A DNA stretch of 13,811 nucleotides. Origin: Mesorhizobium sp. (GTDB lineage Bacteria > Pseudomonadota > Alphaproteobacteria > Rhizobiales > Rhizobiaceae). A program made the position numbers and the translations under genes. Location: contig JAUYMV010000172.1 of assembly GCA_030698645.1 (NCBI GenBank), positions 1 through 13,811 of the forward strand, in the 5' to 3' direction. Numbering within the stretch: position 1 is the stretch's first letter; the number at the start of each line of letters is the position of its first letter. The notes beneath the pieces were generated by a model. The model saw only the letters and a program-made list of their open reading frames with translations. It made no database searches and was not told the origin of the DNA. Below, in pieces: positions 6,455 through 13,811 of this stretch.

Positions 6455-8077
6455 TCACGCCCCGCCCTCCTTCAGCCGGAAACGCTGGATCTTGCCCGTC
6501 TGCGTCTTCGGCAGCGCGGCGGTGAACTTGATCGAGCGGGGATATTTGAACGGAGCGATGGTCGCCTTGACGTGCTGCTGCAGCAGTCGCGCGGTGGCAA
6601 GGTCGGGCTCGGCGTCCTCGACCAGCACCACGTGCGCCTCGACGATCTGGCCGCGCTCGAGGTCGTCGATGCCGATGACGGCGCATTCGAAGACCAGCGG
6701 ATGGGAGAGCAGGGCGGCTTCGACCTCGGGGCCGGCGATGTTGTAGCCGGCCGAGACGATCATGTCGTCGGTGCGCGCGGCGAAGTGGAAGCGGTCGTCC
6801 TCGTCCTGCAGGAAGGCGTCTCCAGTGAGGTTCCAGCCGTCGCGGACATAGTCGGCCTGGCGATCGTCGGCGAGGTAGCGGCAGCCGGTCGGGCCGCGCA
6901 CGGCGAGCCTGCCGACCGTGCCGCGCGGCACCTCGTTCATGTCGGCGTCGACGATTTTTGCCTGATAGCCGCCGACCGGCCGGCCGGTCGTGGCGGGCAG
7001 ATGATCGTCGAGGCGGTTGGAGATGAAGATGTGCAGCATTTCGGTGGCGCCGATGCCGTCGAGGATCGGCTTGCCGGTCTTGCGCGTCCAGTCGTCGTAG
7101 ACGGGCGCCGGCAGCGTCTCGCCGGCCGACACCGCGATGCGCAGCGACGACAGGTCGGCGCCTTCTTCCATCGCCGCCAGCATGGCGCGGTAGGCGGTCG
7201 GCGCGGTGAAGGAAATCGTCGCGCGGTAGGTTTCGATGATCTTGATCATGTTGGGCGGCGTGGCGCTTTCCAAGAGCGTCGCCGCCGCGCCGAAGCGCAG
7301 CGGGAAGATCGCCAGACCGCCGAGGCCGAAGGTGAAGGCGAGCGGCGGCGAGCCGACGAACACGTCGTCCGGCGTCACGTTCAGTACTTCCTTGGCGTAG
7401 CCGTCGGCGACGATCAGCAGGTCGCGGTGGAAATGCATGGTCGCCTTCGGCACGCCGGTGGTGCCCGACGTGAAGCCGAGCAGGGCGACGTCGTCGCGGC
7501 CGGTGTCGACGGCGTCGAAACGAACCGGCTTGTCGAGCGCGATGCGGTCGAGCTCGGCGTCGTGATTGGCGGTGCCGTCGAAGCCGACGACCTGCTTCAG
7601 GAAGCGGCTGTCCTTGGCGCAGAGCACCATTTCGTCCATCAGCCGCGTGTCGCAGAGCGCCAGGCCGATCTCCGCCTTGTCGACGATCTTGGCCAGTTCG
7701 CCCGCGCGCAGCATGGGCATCGTGTTGACCACCACGGCACCGGCCTTGGTGGCGGCGAGCCAGCAGGCGACCATGGCGGGATTGTTGGCCGAGCGGATCA
7801 GCACGCGGTTGCCAGGCTTGACGCCGTAGTGCTCGACGAGTGCGTGGGCGATGCGGCTCGTCCAGTCGGCGAGCTCCTTGTAGGTGCGCCGCCGTCCATT
7901 GCCGATCAGGGCGGTGTTGTCGCCGAAGCCGCGATCGACCATGCGGTCGGTGAGTTCGACGGCGGCGTTGAGGCGCTCGGGATAGTCGAAGCCGTCGAGC
8001 AGGAAGTCCGGCCACTGGTCGACAGGCGGGAGGTTGTCGCGGGCGAAGGTGTCGGTGTGGGCGGAGGGGCCGAGCAT
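6455..8077 (-). CDS. abmG: 2-aminobenzoate-CoA ligase (benzoate-CoA ligase family)
   Basis: A 540-residue acyl-adenylate-forming enzyme. The P-loop-like motif TSGTTGVPK is at 203-211, the A5 region GIGATEMLHIF at 341-351, TGD at 418-420, RTDDMIVSAGYNI at 435-447 and the C-terminal catalytic Lys529 in KTQTGKIQR. The overall pattern (LGFTSGTTGVPKATMHFHRDLL, PLAFTFGLGG) resembles benzoate/2-aminobenzoate-CoA ligases more than fatty-acyl ligases. It would convert anthranilate, ATP and CoA to 2-aminobenzoyl-CoA in the cytoplasm, supplying the flavoprotein encoded at the right end of the window. The start was placed at the ATG 8077-8075, one base after the stop of the acyl-CoA dehydrogenase (TGAGATG), with GGGAG nine bases upstream; an upstream in-frame extension to 8212 lies inside that gene and does not look like protein. 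Substrate assignment leans on the adjacent kynU and on the known Azoarcus evansii pathway. Confidence 0.88.
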   Translation of the reverse strand: MLGPSAHTDTFARDNLPPVDQWPDFLLDGFDYPERLNAAVELTDRMVDRGFGDNTALIGNGRRRTYKELADWTSRIAHALVEHYGVKPGNRVLIRSANNPAMVACWLAATKAGAVVVNTMPMLRAGELAKIVDKAEIGLALCDTRLMDEMVLCAKDSRFLKQVVGFDGTANHDAELDRIALDKPVRFDAVDTGRDDVALLGFTSGTTGVPKATMHFHRDLLIVADGYAKEVLNVTPDDVFVGSPPLAFTFGLGGLAIFPLRFGAAATLLESATPPNMIKIIETYRATISFTAPTAYRAMLAAMEEGADLSSLRIAVSAGETLPAPVYDDWTRKTGKPILDGIGATEMLHIFISNRLDDHLPATTGRPVGGYQAKIVDADMNEVPRGTVGRLAVRGPTGCRYLADDRQADYVRDGWNLTGDAFLQDEDDRFHFAARTDDMIVSAGYNIAGPEVEAALLSHPLVFECAVIGIDDLERGQIVEAHVVLVEDAEPDLATARLLQQHVKATIAPFKYPRSIKFTAALPKTQTGKIQRFRLKEGGA

Positions 8078-8078
8078 C

Positions 8079-9227
8079 TCAGTTGGCTCCCAGAACCTGC
8101 CGCGCAATGACGATCTTCTGCACGTCCGACGCACCCTCATAGATGCGCAGCGCGCGGATCTCGCGGTAGAGGCTTTCGACGATGTGCCCCTTGCGCACGC
8201 CGTCGCCGCCATGCAGCTGGACGGCGCGGTCGATGACGTCCTGCGCGTGATCGGTCGCGAAGAGTTTTGCCATCGCCGCCTCGCGCGTCACCCGCGCGGC
8301 GCCCATGTCCTTGGTCCAGGCGGCGCGATAGATCAGCAGCGCGGCGGCGTCGACGTCGAGCGCCATGTCGGCGATGTGGCCCTGCACCATCTGCAGCTCC
8401 GTCATCGGCGCGCCGAAAAGCTGGCGCTCGCGGACGCGCAGGATCGACTCGTCGAGCGCGCGGCGGGCAAAGCCGAGTGCCGCGGCGCCGACCGTCGGGC
8501 GAAACACGTCGAGCACCGACATGGCGATGCGGAACCCGTCGCCGGCCTTGCCGACGAGCGCGGAGACCGGCACGCGCACCTCGTCGAAGGCGAGGCGGGC
8601 GAGCGGATGCGTGGCGATGACCTCAAGCCGTTCGGCGATTGTCAGGCCGGCTGTGTCCGACGGCACGAGGAAGCAGGAAAGGCCCTTGGCGCCGGGCGCC
8701 TCGCCGGTGCGGGCGAAGACGGTGTAGAGGTCGGCGATGCCGCCATTGGAGATCCAGGTCTTTTCGCCGGAGAGGACATAGTCTTGGCCGTCGCGGACGG
8801 CCTGCATCTCCATATTGGCAACGTCGGAGCCGGAGCGCGGCTCGGAGAGCGCGAAGGCGGAGATGGCCTTGCCGGCGCGGGTTCGCTCCAGCCAGGTGCG
8901 CTGCTCGGCCGTGCCAAAGAGCGAAATCGCGCCGGTGCCGAGGCCCTGCATGGCGAAGGCGAAGTCGGCGAGGCCGTCGTGGCGGGCGAGCGTCTCGCGT
9001 GTCAGGCAGAGCGTGCGGACGTCGAGCTTTGTTCCGCTGCCGGGGCCGATGGCGGTGGGCTCGAGCCAGCCGGCGGCGCCGAGCATTTTGACCAGCTCGC
9101 GGCAGGCGGCGTCGACGTCGTCATGCGCGACCGGCAGGTTTTTCGCGCACCAGGCGTCGAGGCGCGCGGCGTGGTCGCGGTGGCGGTCGTCGAAAAAGGG
9201 CCAGGCGAGGAAGCTGCGGTCAGGCAT
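8079..9227 (-). CDS. Acyl-CoA dehydrogenase family protein (anthranilate-CoA pathway)
   Basis: A 382-residue FAD-dependent acyl-CoA dehydrogenase of standard length. The first family signature is [12 protein letters not shown] (124-135), followed by the flavin-contacting TWISNGG (157-163). The C-terminal part has QLHGGDGV (337-344) and [16 protein letters not shown] (355-370), where Glu364 is in the position of the catalytic base of short- and medium-chain enzymes. It should oxidise a CoA thioester to the 2-enoyl form and pass electrons to ETF. In the aerobic 2-aminobenzoyl-CoA pathway of Azoarcus evansii such genes accompany the ligase and monooxygenase, and a beta-oxidation-like role after ring reduction or opening is proposed; its exact substrate is unknown. 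The start has a strong ribosome site, GGAGG at 9237-9233, five bases before the ATG. The CoA ligase starts one base after its stop. Confidence 0.9.
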   Translation of the reverse strand: MPDRSFLAWPFFDDRHRDHAARLDAWCAKNLPVAHDDVDAACRELVKMLGAAGWLEPTAIGPGSGTKLDVRTLCLTRETLARHDGLADFAFAMQGLGTGAISLFGTAEQRTWLERTRAGKAISAFALSEPRSGSDVANMEMQAVRDGQDYVLSGEKTWISNGGIADLYTVFARTGEAPGAKGLSCFLVPSDTAGLTIAERLEVIATHPLARLAFDEVRVPVSALVGKAGDGFRIAMSVLDVFRPTVGAAALGFARRALDESILRVRERQLFGAPMTELQMVQGHIADMALDVDAAALLIYRAAWTKDMGAARVTREAAMAKLFATDHAQDVIDRAVQLHGGDGVRKGHIVESLYREIRALRIYEGASDVQKIVIARQVLGAN

Positions 9228-9242
9228 GGGCGCCTCCGCGGC

Positions 9243-9444
9243 TTATCCGCTCCCCCACGCAGTGGGGGAGCGGTGCCGAACGCAGTGAGGCGGAGAGGGG
9301 GGTGGCGGCAGCGAGTGCAGGGACGAGGGAACAGTTTAGCGACGGATGCCGGCCCGACAGCGCAGAGCGTGGCGCGAAGGCCCCCCCTCCGTCTCGGCTT
9401 CGCCTCGACACCTCCCCCCCACGTCGTGGGGGGAGAGGATAGGC
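9243..9444. repeat. Paired inverted repeat element (family B) between the crotonase-like and acyl-CoA dehydrogenase genes
   Basis: Two diverged copies of a roughly 60-base module face each other at about 9243-9303 and 9380-9444. The left contains a perfect hairpin, CCGCTCCCCCAC (9247-9258), loop GCA, GTGGGGGAGCGG (9262-9273). The right contains CCCCCCAC (9415-9422), loop GTC, GTGGGGGG (9426-9433). Read inward, both continue through a GAGGC- and CGGAG-containing tail, so relatedness extends past the hairpins. The centre, 9304-9379, shows no gene or promoter that I can support. This is a different sequence family from the elements at 6238 and 11546. The remaining gap bases to either side are the end of the crotonase gene and the ribosome site of the dehydrogenase. 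Confidence 0.82.
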
Positions 9445-9463
9445 GGCGCTGCTCTTCCTCATC

Positions 9464-10276
9464 TCAATTCCCCTCGAATACCGGCTTCTGCTTGGCGACA
9501 AACGCGTGATACGCCCGCTCGAAATCCCGGGTCTGCATGCAGATCGCCTGCGCCTGGGCTTCCGCCTCGATCGCCTGGTCGAGACCCATCGACCATTCCT
9601 GGTTGAGCTGCGTCTTGGTCATGCCATGCGCGAAGGTGGGGCCGGCGGCGATGGCTGTGGCGAGCGTCATGGCCTCGGCTTCGAGCGAGCCTGCCTCGAC
9701 CAGGCGGCTGTAGTAGCCCCAGCGCTCGCCTTCGGCCGCGGTCATGCCGCGGCCTGTGTAGAGGAGCTCGGCGGCGCGGCCCTGGCCGATGATGCGGGGC
9801 AGGATCGCGCAGGCGCCCATGTCGCAGCCGGCGAGGCCGACCTTGGTGAACAGGAAGGCGGTCTTCGCCTCGGGCGTGGCGAGGCGGATGTCGGAGGCCA
9901 TGGTGATGATGGCGCCTGCGCCGACCGCGACGCCGTCGACCGCCGCGATGACCGGCTTGCCGCAGTTCAGCATCGCCTTGATCAGGTCGCCGGTCATGCG
10001 CGTGAAGGCCAGCAGTTGCTTCATGTCCATGCCGACCAGCGGGCCGATGATGTCGTGCACGTCGCCGCCGGAGGAGAAATTGCCGCCATTCGACAGGAAC
10101 AGGACCACGTCGACATCGTCGGCGTAGGCGAGGGCGCGAAACGTGTCGCGCAGCTCGGCATAGGACTCGAAGGTCAGCGGATTCTTGCGTTCCGGCCGGT
10201 TGAGCCGAACGCTCGCGATGCGGTTGTCGACGCTCCACAGGAAGTGGACCGGCTTGAAATCGGCCATCCGGCTCAT
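9464..10276 (-). CDS. Crotonase-fold (enoyl-CoA hydratase/isomerase family) protein lacking the classical glutamate pair
   Basis: A 270-residue crotonase-superfamily protein. The CoA-binding/oxyanion segment [10 protein letters not shown] is at 64-73, and the second oxyanion part is [17 protein letters not shown] (107-123), followed by MASDIRLAT. Compared by eye with rat enoyl-CoA hydratase, the position of Glu144 is Ile123 and that of Glu164 is Lys145, so simple hydratase activity is doubtful. An acidic Asp152 lies in GLAGCDMGA, roughly where 4-chlorobenzoyl-CoA dehalogenase carries its nucleophilic aspartate. In this cluster it could act on the non-aromatic ring formed from 2-aminobenzoyl-CoA, for example in hydrolytic ring opening or deamination; this is inference. 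The start ATG 10276-10274 overlaps the marR stop as ATGA and has GGAGG seven bases upstream; an ATG at 10291 falls on the ribosome site itself and was rejected. Confidence 0.9.
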   Translation of the reverse strand: MSRMADFKPVHFLWSVDNRIASVRLNRPERKNPLTFESYAELRDTFRALAYADDVDVVLFLSNGGNFSSGGDVHDIIGPLVGMDMKQLLAFTRMTGDLIKAMLNCGKPVIAAVDGVAVGAGAIITMASDIRLATPEAKTAFLFTKVGLAGCDMGACAILPRIIGQGRAAELLYTGRGMTAAEGERWGYYSRLVEAGSLEAEAMTLATAIAAGPTFAHGMTKTQLNQEWSMGLDQAIEAEAQAQAICMQTRDFERAYHAFVAKQKPVFEGN

Positions 10277-10749
10277 GCCGTTTCCTCCCATTCACTGCGA
10301 AACGTCTTCAGCATCGACGACAGCGCGCGCGCGTCCGACGGGCTCACGCCGTCGAGCATCGTGTCGACCCATTGTTCATGTGCCGTCGCCATGCGGTTGA
10401 AGGCGGCGATGCCGGTTTCGGTCAGGCTGACGATCGAGGTGCGCCGGTCACCGTCGCGCCTGGTGCGCGCGACGAAGCCGTCGGAAACGAGACGGTCGAC
10501 GATGCCGGTGACATTGCCGTTGGAGACGAGCAGGTAGCGCGACAGGTCGCTCATCAGCATGCCTTCCGGCTGGCGGTAGAGCGCGGCCATGACGTCGAAG
10601 CGGGGCAGGGTCGAGTTGAACTCGGTCTTCAGCCGCTCGCGCAACTGGCCCTCGATGGTGCGCGCGGCGCGCAGGAGGCGGATCCACAGGCGCAGCCGGT
10701 CCTTGGACGGCGCGCCGGTATCGACGGCGGCAAGGGGCGCGCTCACCAT
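10273..10749 (-). CDS. MarR-family transcriptional regulator
   Basis: A 158-residue winged-helix regulator of typical MarR size. N-terminal helices (about 16-60) form the dimer part. The helix-turn-helix spans about 65-90 with recognition helix [16 protein letters not shown] (76-91). The beta-wing follows at 93-110 with the conserved [13 protein letters not shown]. Such proteins commonly repress aromatic degradation genes and respond to the aromatic acid or its CoA thioester, so a local repressor sensing anthranilate or 2-aminobenzoyl-CoA is plausible. It lies inside the operon between the SDR and crotonase genes. The ATG at 10749-10747 has GGAGG six bases upstream and overlaps the SDR stop by 7 bp; a GTG at 10746 is a less likely start. 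Its stop overlaps the next start by 4 bp. Its operator is not identified. Confidence 0.93.
   Translation of the reverse strand: MVSAPLAAVDTGAPSKDRLRLWIRLLRAARTIEGQLRERLKTEFNSTLPRFDVMAALYRQPEGMLMSDLSRYLLVSNGNVTGIVDRLVSDGFVARTRRDGDRRTSIVSLTETGIAAFNRMATAHEQWVDTMLDGVSPSDARALSSMLKTFRSEWEETA
10285..10289 (-). promoter_or_regulatory. Ribosome-binding site deciding the start of the crotonase-fold gene
   Basis: GGAGG on the minus strand, seven bases before the ATG at 10276, embedded in the last codons of marR. It rules out the in-frame ATG at 10291, which immediately abuts this site. Confidence 0.75.
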
Positions 10750-11501
10750 GTCTCGCCTCCCGAGATAGAGATCGACTGGCCGGTGATCGACGCGGCGGCG
10801 TCGCTGCAGAGATAGAGCACGGCGGCGGCGACCTCGTCTGGCTGGATGAAACGGCCCTGCGGGTTGTTGGCGGACAGGCTGGCGCGGGCTTCCGCCACGC
10901 TGCGGCCCGTCTTCGCCACGATGCGCTGCACGCTGTCCTCCAGCATGTCAGTCTCGACGAAGCTCGGGCAGACGGCGTTCACGGTGATTCCGGACCGCGC
11001 CGTCTCGACGGCGAGCGCGCGCATCAGGCCGATGACGCCGTGCTTGGAGGCGACATAGGGCGCGACGTATGCGTAGCCCTTGAGGCCGGCGACGGAGGCG
11101 ACGAAGACGATGCGGCCGGATTTCCGCGCCGCCATGCCGGCAAGTGCCGGGCGGACGGTCAGGAACGAGCCGGTCAAATTGACGTCGAGCGTGTGCTTCC
11201 ACTGATCGAGCGTCGTCTTGTGCGCTGGCGCGCTCTCGGCGATGCCGGCATTGGCGACGACGATCGAGAACGGGCCGCGCAAAGCTTCGGCCGTGTCGTA
11301 GAGGGAGGTCATCGAAGCTTCGTCGGTGACGTCGGCGGTCTGGGCGTGGATGTTGGGGCTTTCCGCCGCCACCGCGTCAATCGCGTGCTGGCGGCGACCG
11401 CAGATGGTGACATTGGCGCCGGCATTGGCCAGCGCCAGCGCGATCGCCCGCCCGACGCCTGATCCGCCGCCGGTGACCAGGGCATGCGCGCCGGGGGTCA
11501 T
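10743..11501 (-). CDS. Short-chain dehydrogenase/reductase, probable 3-hydroxyacyl-CoA-type dehydrogenase
   Basis: A 252-residue classical SDR. The nucleotide-binding motif TGGGSGVG is at 10-17, NAG at 84-86, and the catalytic residues are Asn108 (DVNLTG), Ser136 (VASVAG), Tyr149 and Lys153 in YVASK. After the second strand the sequence CGRR places arginines where NAD enzymes carry an aspartate, which suggests a preference for NADP(H). The C terminus ends [12 protein letters not shown], close to the usual SDR ending. In a cluster with acyl-CoA dehydrogenase and a crotonase-fold protein, oxidation of a 3-hydroxyacyl-CoA or reduction of a ring ketone is plausible, but SDR substrate cannot be read from sequence. 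GAGG lies seven bases before the ATG. The end overlaps marR by 7 bp. The gap upstream contains a repeat pair. Confidence 0.92.
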   Translation of the reverse strand: MTPGAHALVTGGGSGVGRAIALALANAGANVTICGRRQHAIDAVAAESPNIHAQTADVTDEASMTSLYDTAEALRGPFSIVVANAGIAESAPAHKTTLDQWKHTLDVNLTGSFLTVRPALAGMAARKSGRIVFVASVAGLKGYAYVAPYVASKHGVIGLMRALAVETARSGITVNAVCPSFVETDMLEDSVQRIVAKTGRSVAEARASLSANNPQGRFIQPDEVAAAVLYLCSDAAASITGQSISISGGETW

Positions 11502-11545
11502 GGGGTGGCCTCGATGGGAGTGGGGCGAGGGCGCGCTCTATGAGA

Positions 11546-11698
11546 CCCCCACCCCTTACCCCTCCCCTCAAGGGAGAGGGGGACCACGAAGCCTAGCGCC
11601 GGAAGAATGTAATGCGTTGCGGCTTGGGCCGACGATAGAGATGACACGCAAACGTTGGCGCCCCCCTCCCCCTTGAGGGGAGGGGTAAGGGGTGGGGG
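11546..11698. repeat. Paired inverted repeat element (family A, copy 2) between the bifunctional flavoprotein and SDR genes
   Basis: The 37-base module at 11546-11582 differs from the one at 6238-6274 at a single position, and its inverted partner at 11662-11698 is an exact reverse complement of the 6238-6274 copy. The 79-base spacer contains GAGATG (11638-11643) and TTGGCGCC (11655-11662), which also occur adjacent to each other in the 6238-6362 element, here separated by 11 extra bases. Each arm can form its own hairpin and the two arms can pair with each other. The rest of the 11502-11730 gap (11502-11545 and 11699-11730) holds the SDR ribosome site and nothing else that I can recognise; no convincing promoter was found. 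Confidence 0.93.
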
Positions 11699-11730
11699 TA
11701 GCTTCGTGCTGGTTTGCAAGGCGATCCGCA

Positions 11731-13811
11731 TCACACCTTCCCCCCACTCTGGTCCGCCCGCTCGCGTAACCGGTAGAGCTGGTCACGACCCGGCAGATAG
11801 GGCAGCGGCCAGGTGACGTCGCGGTCATTCAAGGCGGCCGCCGCGCGAAGCGTCCAGTAAGGGTCCGCCAGATGCGGGCGGGCGAGGCAGACGAGGTCGG
11901 CGCGGCCGGCCATCAGGATGGAGTTGACGTGGTCGGGCTCGGTGATGTTGCCGACCGCCATGGTGGCCATGCCGGTCTCGTTGCGGATGCGGTCGGAGAA
12001 CGGCGTCTGGAACATGCGGCCATAGACGGGACGCGCCTGGATCGAAGTCTGGCCGGCCGAGACGTCGCAGATGTCGACGCCGGCGGCCCGCAGCAGGCGG
12101 GCGATCTCGACAGCCTCGGCCGGCGTCACGCCCAGATCGCCGACCCAGTCATGCGCCGAGATGCGCACCGAGATCGGCTTGTCGACCGGCCAGACGGCGC
12201 GGACGGCATGAAACACCTCGAGCGGATAGCGCATGCGGTTGTCGAGCGAACCGCCGTACTCGTCGCTCCGATTGTTGGTCAGCGGCGAGATAAATGAGGA
12301 GAGCAGATAGCCGTGCGCCATATGCAGTTCGAGCATGTCGAAGCCGCAGCGCTCGGCCATTTCGGCCGACGCCACGAACTGGTCGCGCACATGGTCCATG
12401 TCGGCGCGGTCCATCGCCTTCGGCGTCTGGTTGCCGGGCGACCAGGCGATGTCGGCAGCCGACATGATCGGCCAGTTACCGTCCGGCAGCGGCACGTCGG
12501 ACGTTTCCCAGCCGAGCTGCGTCGAGCCCTTGGCGCCGGAATGGCCGAGCTGGCAGCAAATCTTCGCGCCGCTCTCGGCGTGGACGAATTCGACGATGCG
12601 TGTCCAGGCGGCCTCGTGCTCGGGCGCATAGAGTCCGGCGCAGCCGGGCGTGATACGGCCTTGCGGGCTGACGCAGGTCATCTCGATGGTAACGAGGCCG
12701 GCGCCGCCCTTGGCGCGTTCGCCATAGTGGACGAGGTGCCAGTCGGTCGGTCGGCCATCGACGGCGCGGTATTGCGCCATGGGTGACACCACCACGCGGT
12801 TGTCAAGCTGCATGCCGCGCAGCCGGTAGGGCGCGAACATCGGAGCACGCGCCCCCTTGCCCCCGGCCTGCCGCTGGAACCAGGTTTCGGCGCTTTTCAT
12901 CCACGCCGGATCGCGCAGGCGGAGATTCTCGTGGCTGATGCGCTGCGAGCGCGTCAGGAGCGAATAGTTGAACTGGACCGGGTCGAGATCGAGATAGCGT
13001 TCGACCTCCTCGAACCATTCGAGGGAATTCCGCGCGGCCGACTGCAGCTTCAGCACCTCGACGCGGCGGTCGGCCTCGTATTTTGCGAAGGCGGCGGCGA
13101 GGTCCGGCTCGCTATGCACATAGTCGGCGAGCGCGATGGCGCTTTCGAGCGCGAGCTTGGAACCCGAGCCGATCGAGAAATGCGCGCTCGCCGCCGCGTC
13201 GCCCATCAGGGCGAGGTTCTCGTGCGACCAGCGCTCGCAGAGCACGCGCGGAAAATTGATCCAGGCCGAGCCGCGGATGTGGCCGGCATTGGTCATCAAC
13301 GCGTGGCCACCGAGATGCTTTGCAAAGATCCGCTCGCAGGTTGCGACCGATTCCGCCTGGCTCATCCCGGCGAAGCCGAATTTTTCATAGGTCTCTGGCG
13401 CGCATTCGACGATGAAAGTCGCGGTGTCCGGGTCGAACTGGTAGGCGTGCGCCCAGACCCAGCCGTGCTCGGTCTCCTCGAAGATGAAGGTGAAGGCGTC
13501 GTCGAATTTCTGGTGCGTGCCGAGCCAGACGAACTTGCAGCGGCGGATGTCGATGTCGGGCCTGAACACATCGGCGAAGGCCGCGCGGGCCTTGGAATTC
13601 AGGCCGTCGGCGGCGACGACGAGGTCGTATTGCGCCATGTAGTCCTGGACGGGAGCGGCCTCGGTGGAGAACTCCAGCCGGACGCCGAGTTCGAGCGCGC
13701 GTTCCTGCAGCAGTTGCAGCAGCCTCTTGCGGCCGATGCCGCAGAAGCCATGCCCGGTCGAGAGCGTGCGCACGCCCTTGTGGATGACCGCGATATCGTC
13801 CCAATAGGCGA
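11731..13811 (-). CDS. abmA: 2-aminobenzoyl-CoA monooxygenase/reductase (bifunctional salicylyl-CoA 5-hydroxylase family), 5' end outside window
   Basis: The frame is open from the right edge to the TGA at 11733-11731, 692 visible residues; the N-terminal Rossmann motif lies outside. A GTG at 13773 is internal, because homologous-looking sequence ([11 protein letters not shown]) continues upstream of it. Numbering from that GTG, the first domain is an FAD aromatic hydroxylase with the AADG motif at 54-57 and [14 protein letters not shown] (191-204). After a linker at about 300-311 follows an old-yellow-enzyme barrel: [13 protein letters not shown] (325-337), [20 protein letters not shown] (482-501) and [10 protein letters not shown] (504-513). 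The alanine in SPMAQY replaces the cysteine seen in YqjM-type enzymes. The family hydroxylates 2-aminobenzoyl-CoA and then reduces the ring to a non-aromatic oxo-cyclohexene-CoA. Salicylyl-CoA is an alternative substrate; the ligase and kynU in the same cluster favour anthranilate. Confidence 0.93.
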   Translation of the reverse strand, partial: AYWDDIAVIHKGVRTLSTGHGFCGIGRKRLLQLLQERALELGVRLEFSTEAAPVQDYMAQYDLVVAADGLNSKARAAFADVFRPDIDIRRCKFVWLGTHQKFDDAFTFIFEETEHGWVWAHAYQFDPDTATFIVECAPETYEKFGFAGMSQAESVATCERIFAKHLGGHALMTNAGHIRGSAWINFPRVLCERWSHENLALMGDAAASAHFSIGSGSKLALESAIALADYVHSEPDLAAAFAKYEADRRVEVLKLQSAARNSLEWFEEVERYLDLDPVQFNYSLLTRSQRISHENLRLRDPAWMKSAETWFQRQAGGKGARAPMFAPYRLRGMQLDNRVVVSPMAQYRAVDGRPTDWHLVHYGERAKGGAGLVTIEMTCVSPQGRITPGCAGLYAPEHEAAWTRIVEFVHAESGAKICCQLGHSGAKGSTQLGWETSDVPLPDGNWPIMSAADIAWSPGNQTPKAMDRADMDHVRDQFVASAEMAERCGFDMLELHMAHGYLLSSFISPLTNNRSDEYGGSLDNRMRYPLEVFHAVRAVWPVDKPISVRISAHDWVGDLGVTPAEAVEIARLLRAAGVDICDVSAGQTSIQARPVYGRMFQTPFSDRIRNETGMATMAVGNITEPDHVNSILMAGRADLVCLARPHLADPYWTLRAAAALNDRDVTWPLPYLPGRDQLYRLRERADQSGGKV

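Noticed and set aside
6186..8015. Long minus-strand open frame across the CoA ligase and into the repeat gap, including a short ATG-started tail from 6449
   Set aside because: Arg-rich shadow of the ligase; the tail is mostly encoded by the repeat element and has no ribosome site that I would trust.
6572..8110. Long plus-strand open frames such as this one and others at 1814-2923, 4891-6306 and 8034-9509
   Set aside because: Antisense shadows expected in GC-rich DNA; their translations show no protein family features and the opposite strand carries clear genes.
9220..9501. Small minus-strand open frame in the gap between the crotonase-like and dehydrogenase genes
   Set aside because: Encoded by the inverted-repeat element (family B); it overlaps both neighbouring genes and has no independent support.
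9459..10295. Alternative frame over the crotonase-like gene
   Set aside because: Arg/His-rich composition and no domain pattern; the other frame carries the crotonase motifs.

Overview
The window is a GC-rich stretch in which every recognisable gene lies on the minus strand, so transcription runs from position 13811 down to 1. GC-rich third positions, the LIV-type ABC transporter and several families of short C/G-rich inverted repeats suggest an alphaproteobacterium, probably of the Hyphomicrobiales (Mesorhizobium-like). That placement is inference; there is no rRNA or marker gene here.

Layout in transcription order. (1) 13811-11731: a two-domain flavoprotein of the 2-aminobenzoyl-CoA monooxygenase/reductase (salicylyl-CoA 5-hydroxylase) family, cut at its N terminus by the window edge. 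(2) 11501-9464: a tightly overlapping trio of a short-chain dehydrogenase, a MarR regulator and a crotonase-fold protein. (3) 9227-6455: an acyl-CoA dehydrogenase and a 2-aminobenzoate-CoA ligase, separated by one base. (4) 6189-4166: kynureninase and tryptophan 2,3-dioxygenase, overlapping by 4 bp. (5) 4085-1: a LIV-family ABC transporter in the order binding protein, permease LivH, permease LivM, ATPase LivG, ATPase LivF, the last cut by the window edge.

Together the genes read as a tryptophan/kynurenine to anthranilate island with an aerobic CoA-dependent anthranilate branch. Tryptophan dioxygenase makes N-formylkynurenine, kynureninase releases anthranilate and alanine, the ligase makes 2-aminobenzoyl-CoA, and the bifunctional flavoprotein hydroxylates and reduces the ring. 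The acyl-CoA dehydrogenase, crotonase-like protein and SDR are candidates for ring opening and beta-oxidation-like steps. The transporter plausibly imports tryptophan, kynurenine, anthranilate or a related compound. No kynurenine formamidase is present in the window. The crotonase-fold protein lacks both glutamates of classical enoyl-CoA hydratases, so it is a candidate for an unassigned ring hydrolase or deaminase step.

Four intergenic gaps (2762-2942, 6190-6454, 9228-9463, 11502-11730) are each largely occupied by a pair of facing inverted, hairpin-forming repeats from three different sequence families. The pairs at 6238-6362 and 11546-11698 belong to the same family and also share core sequence. 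I saw no tRNA, rRNA, CRISPR array, transposase gene or broken gene.
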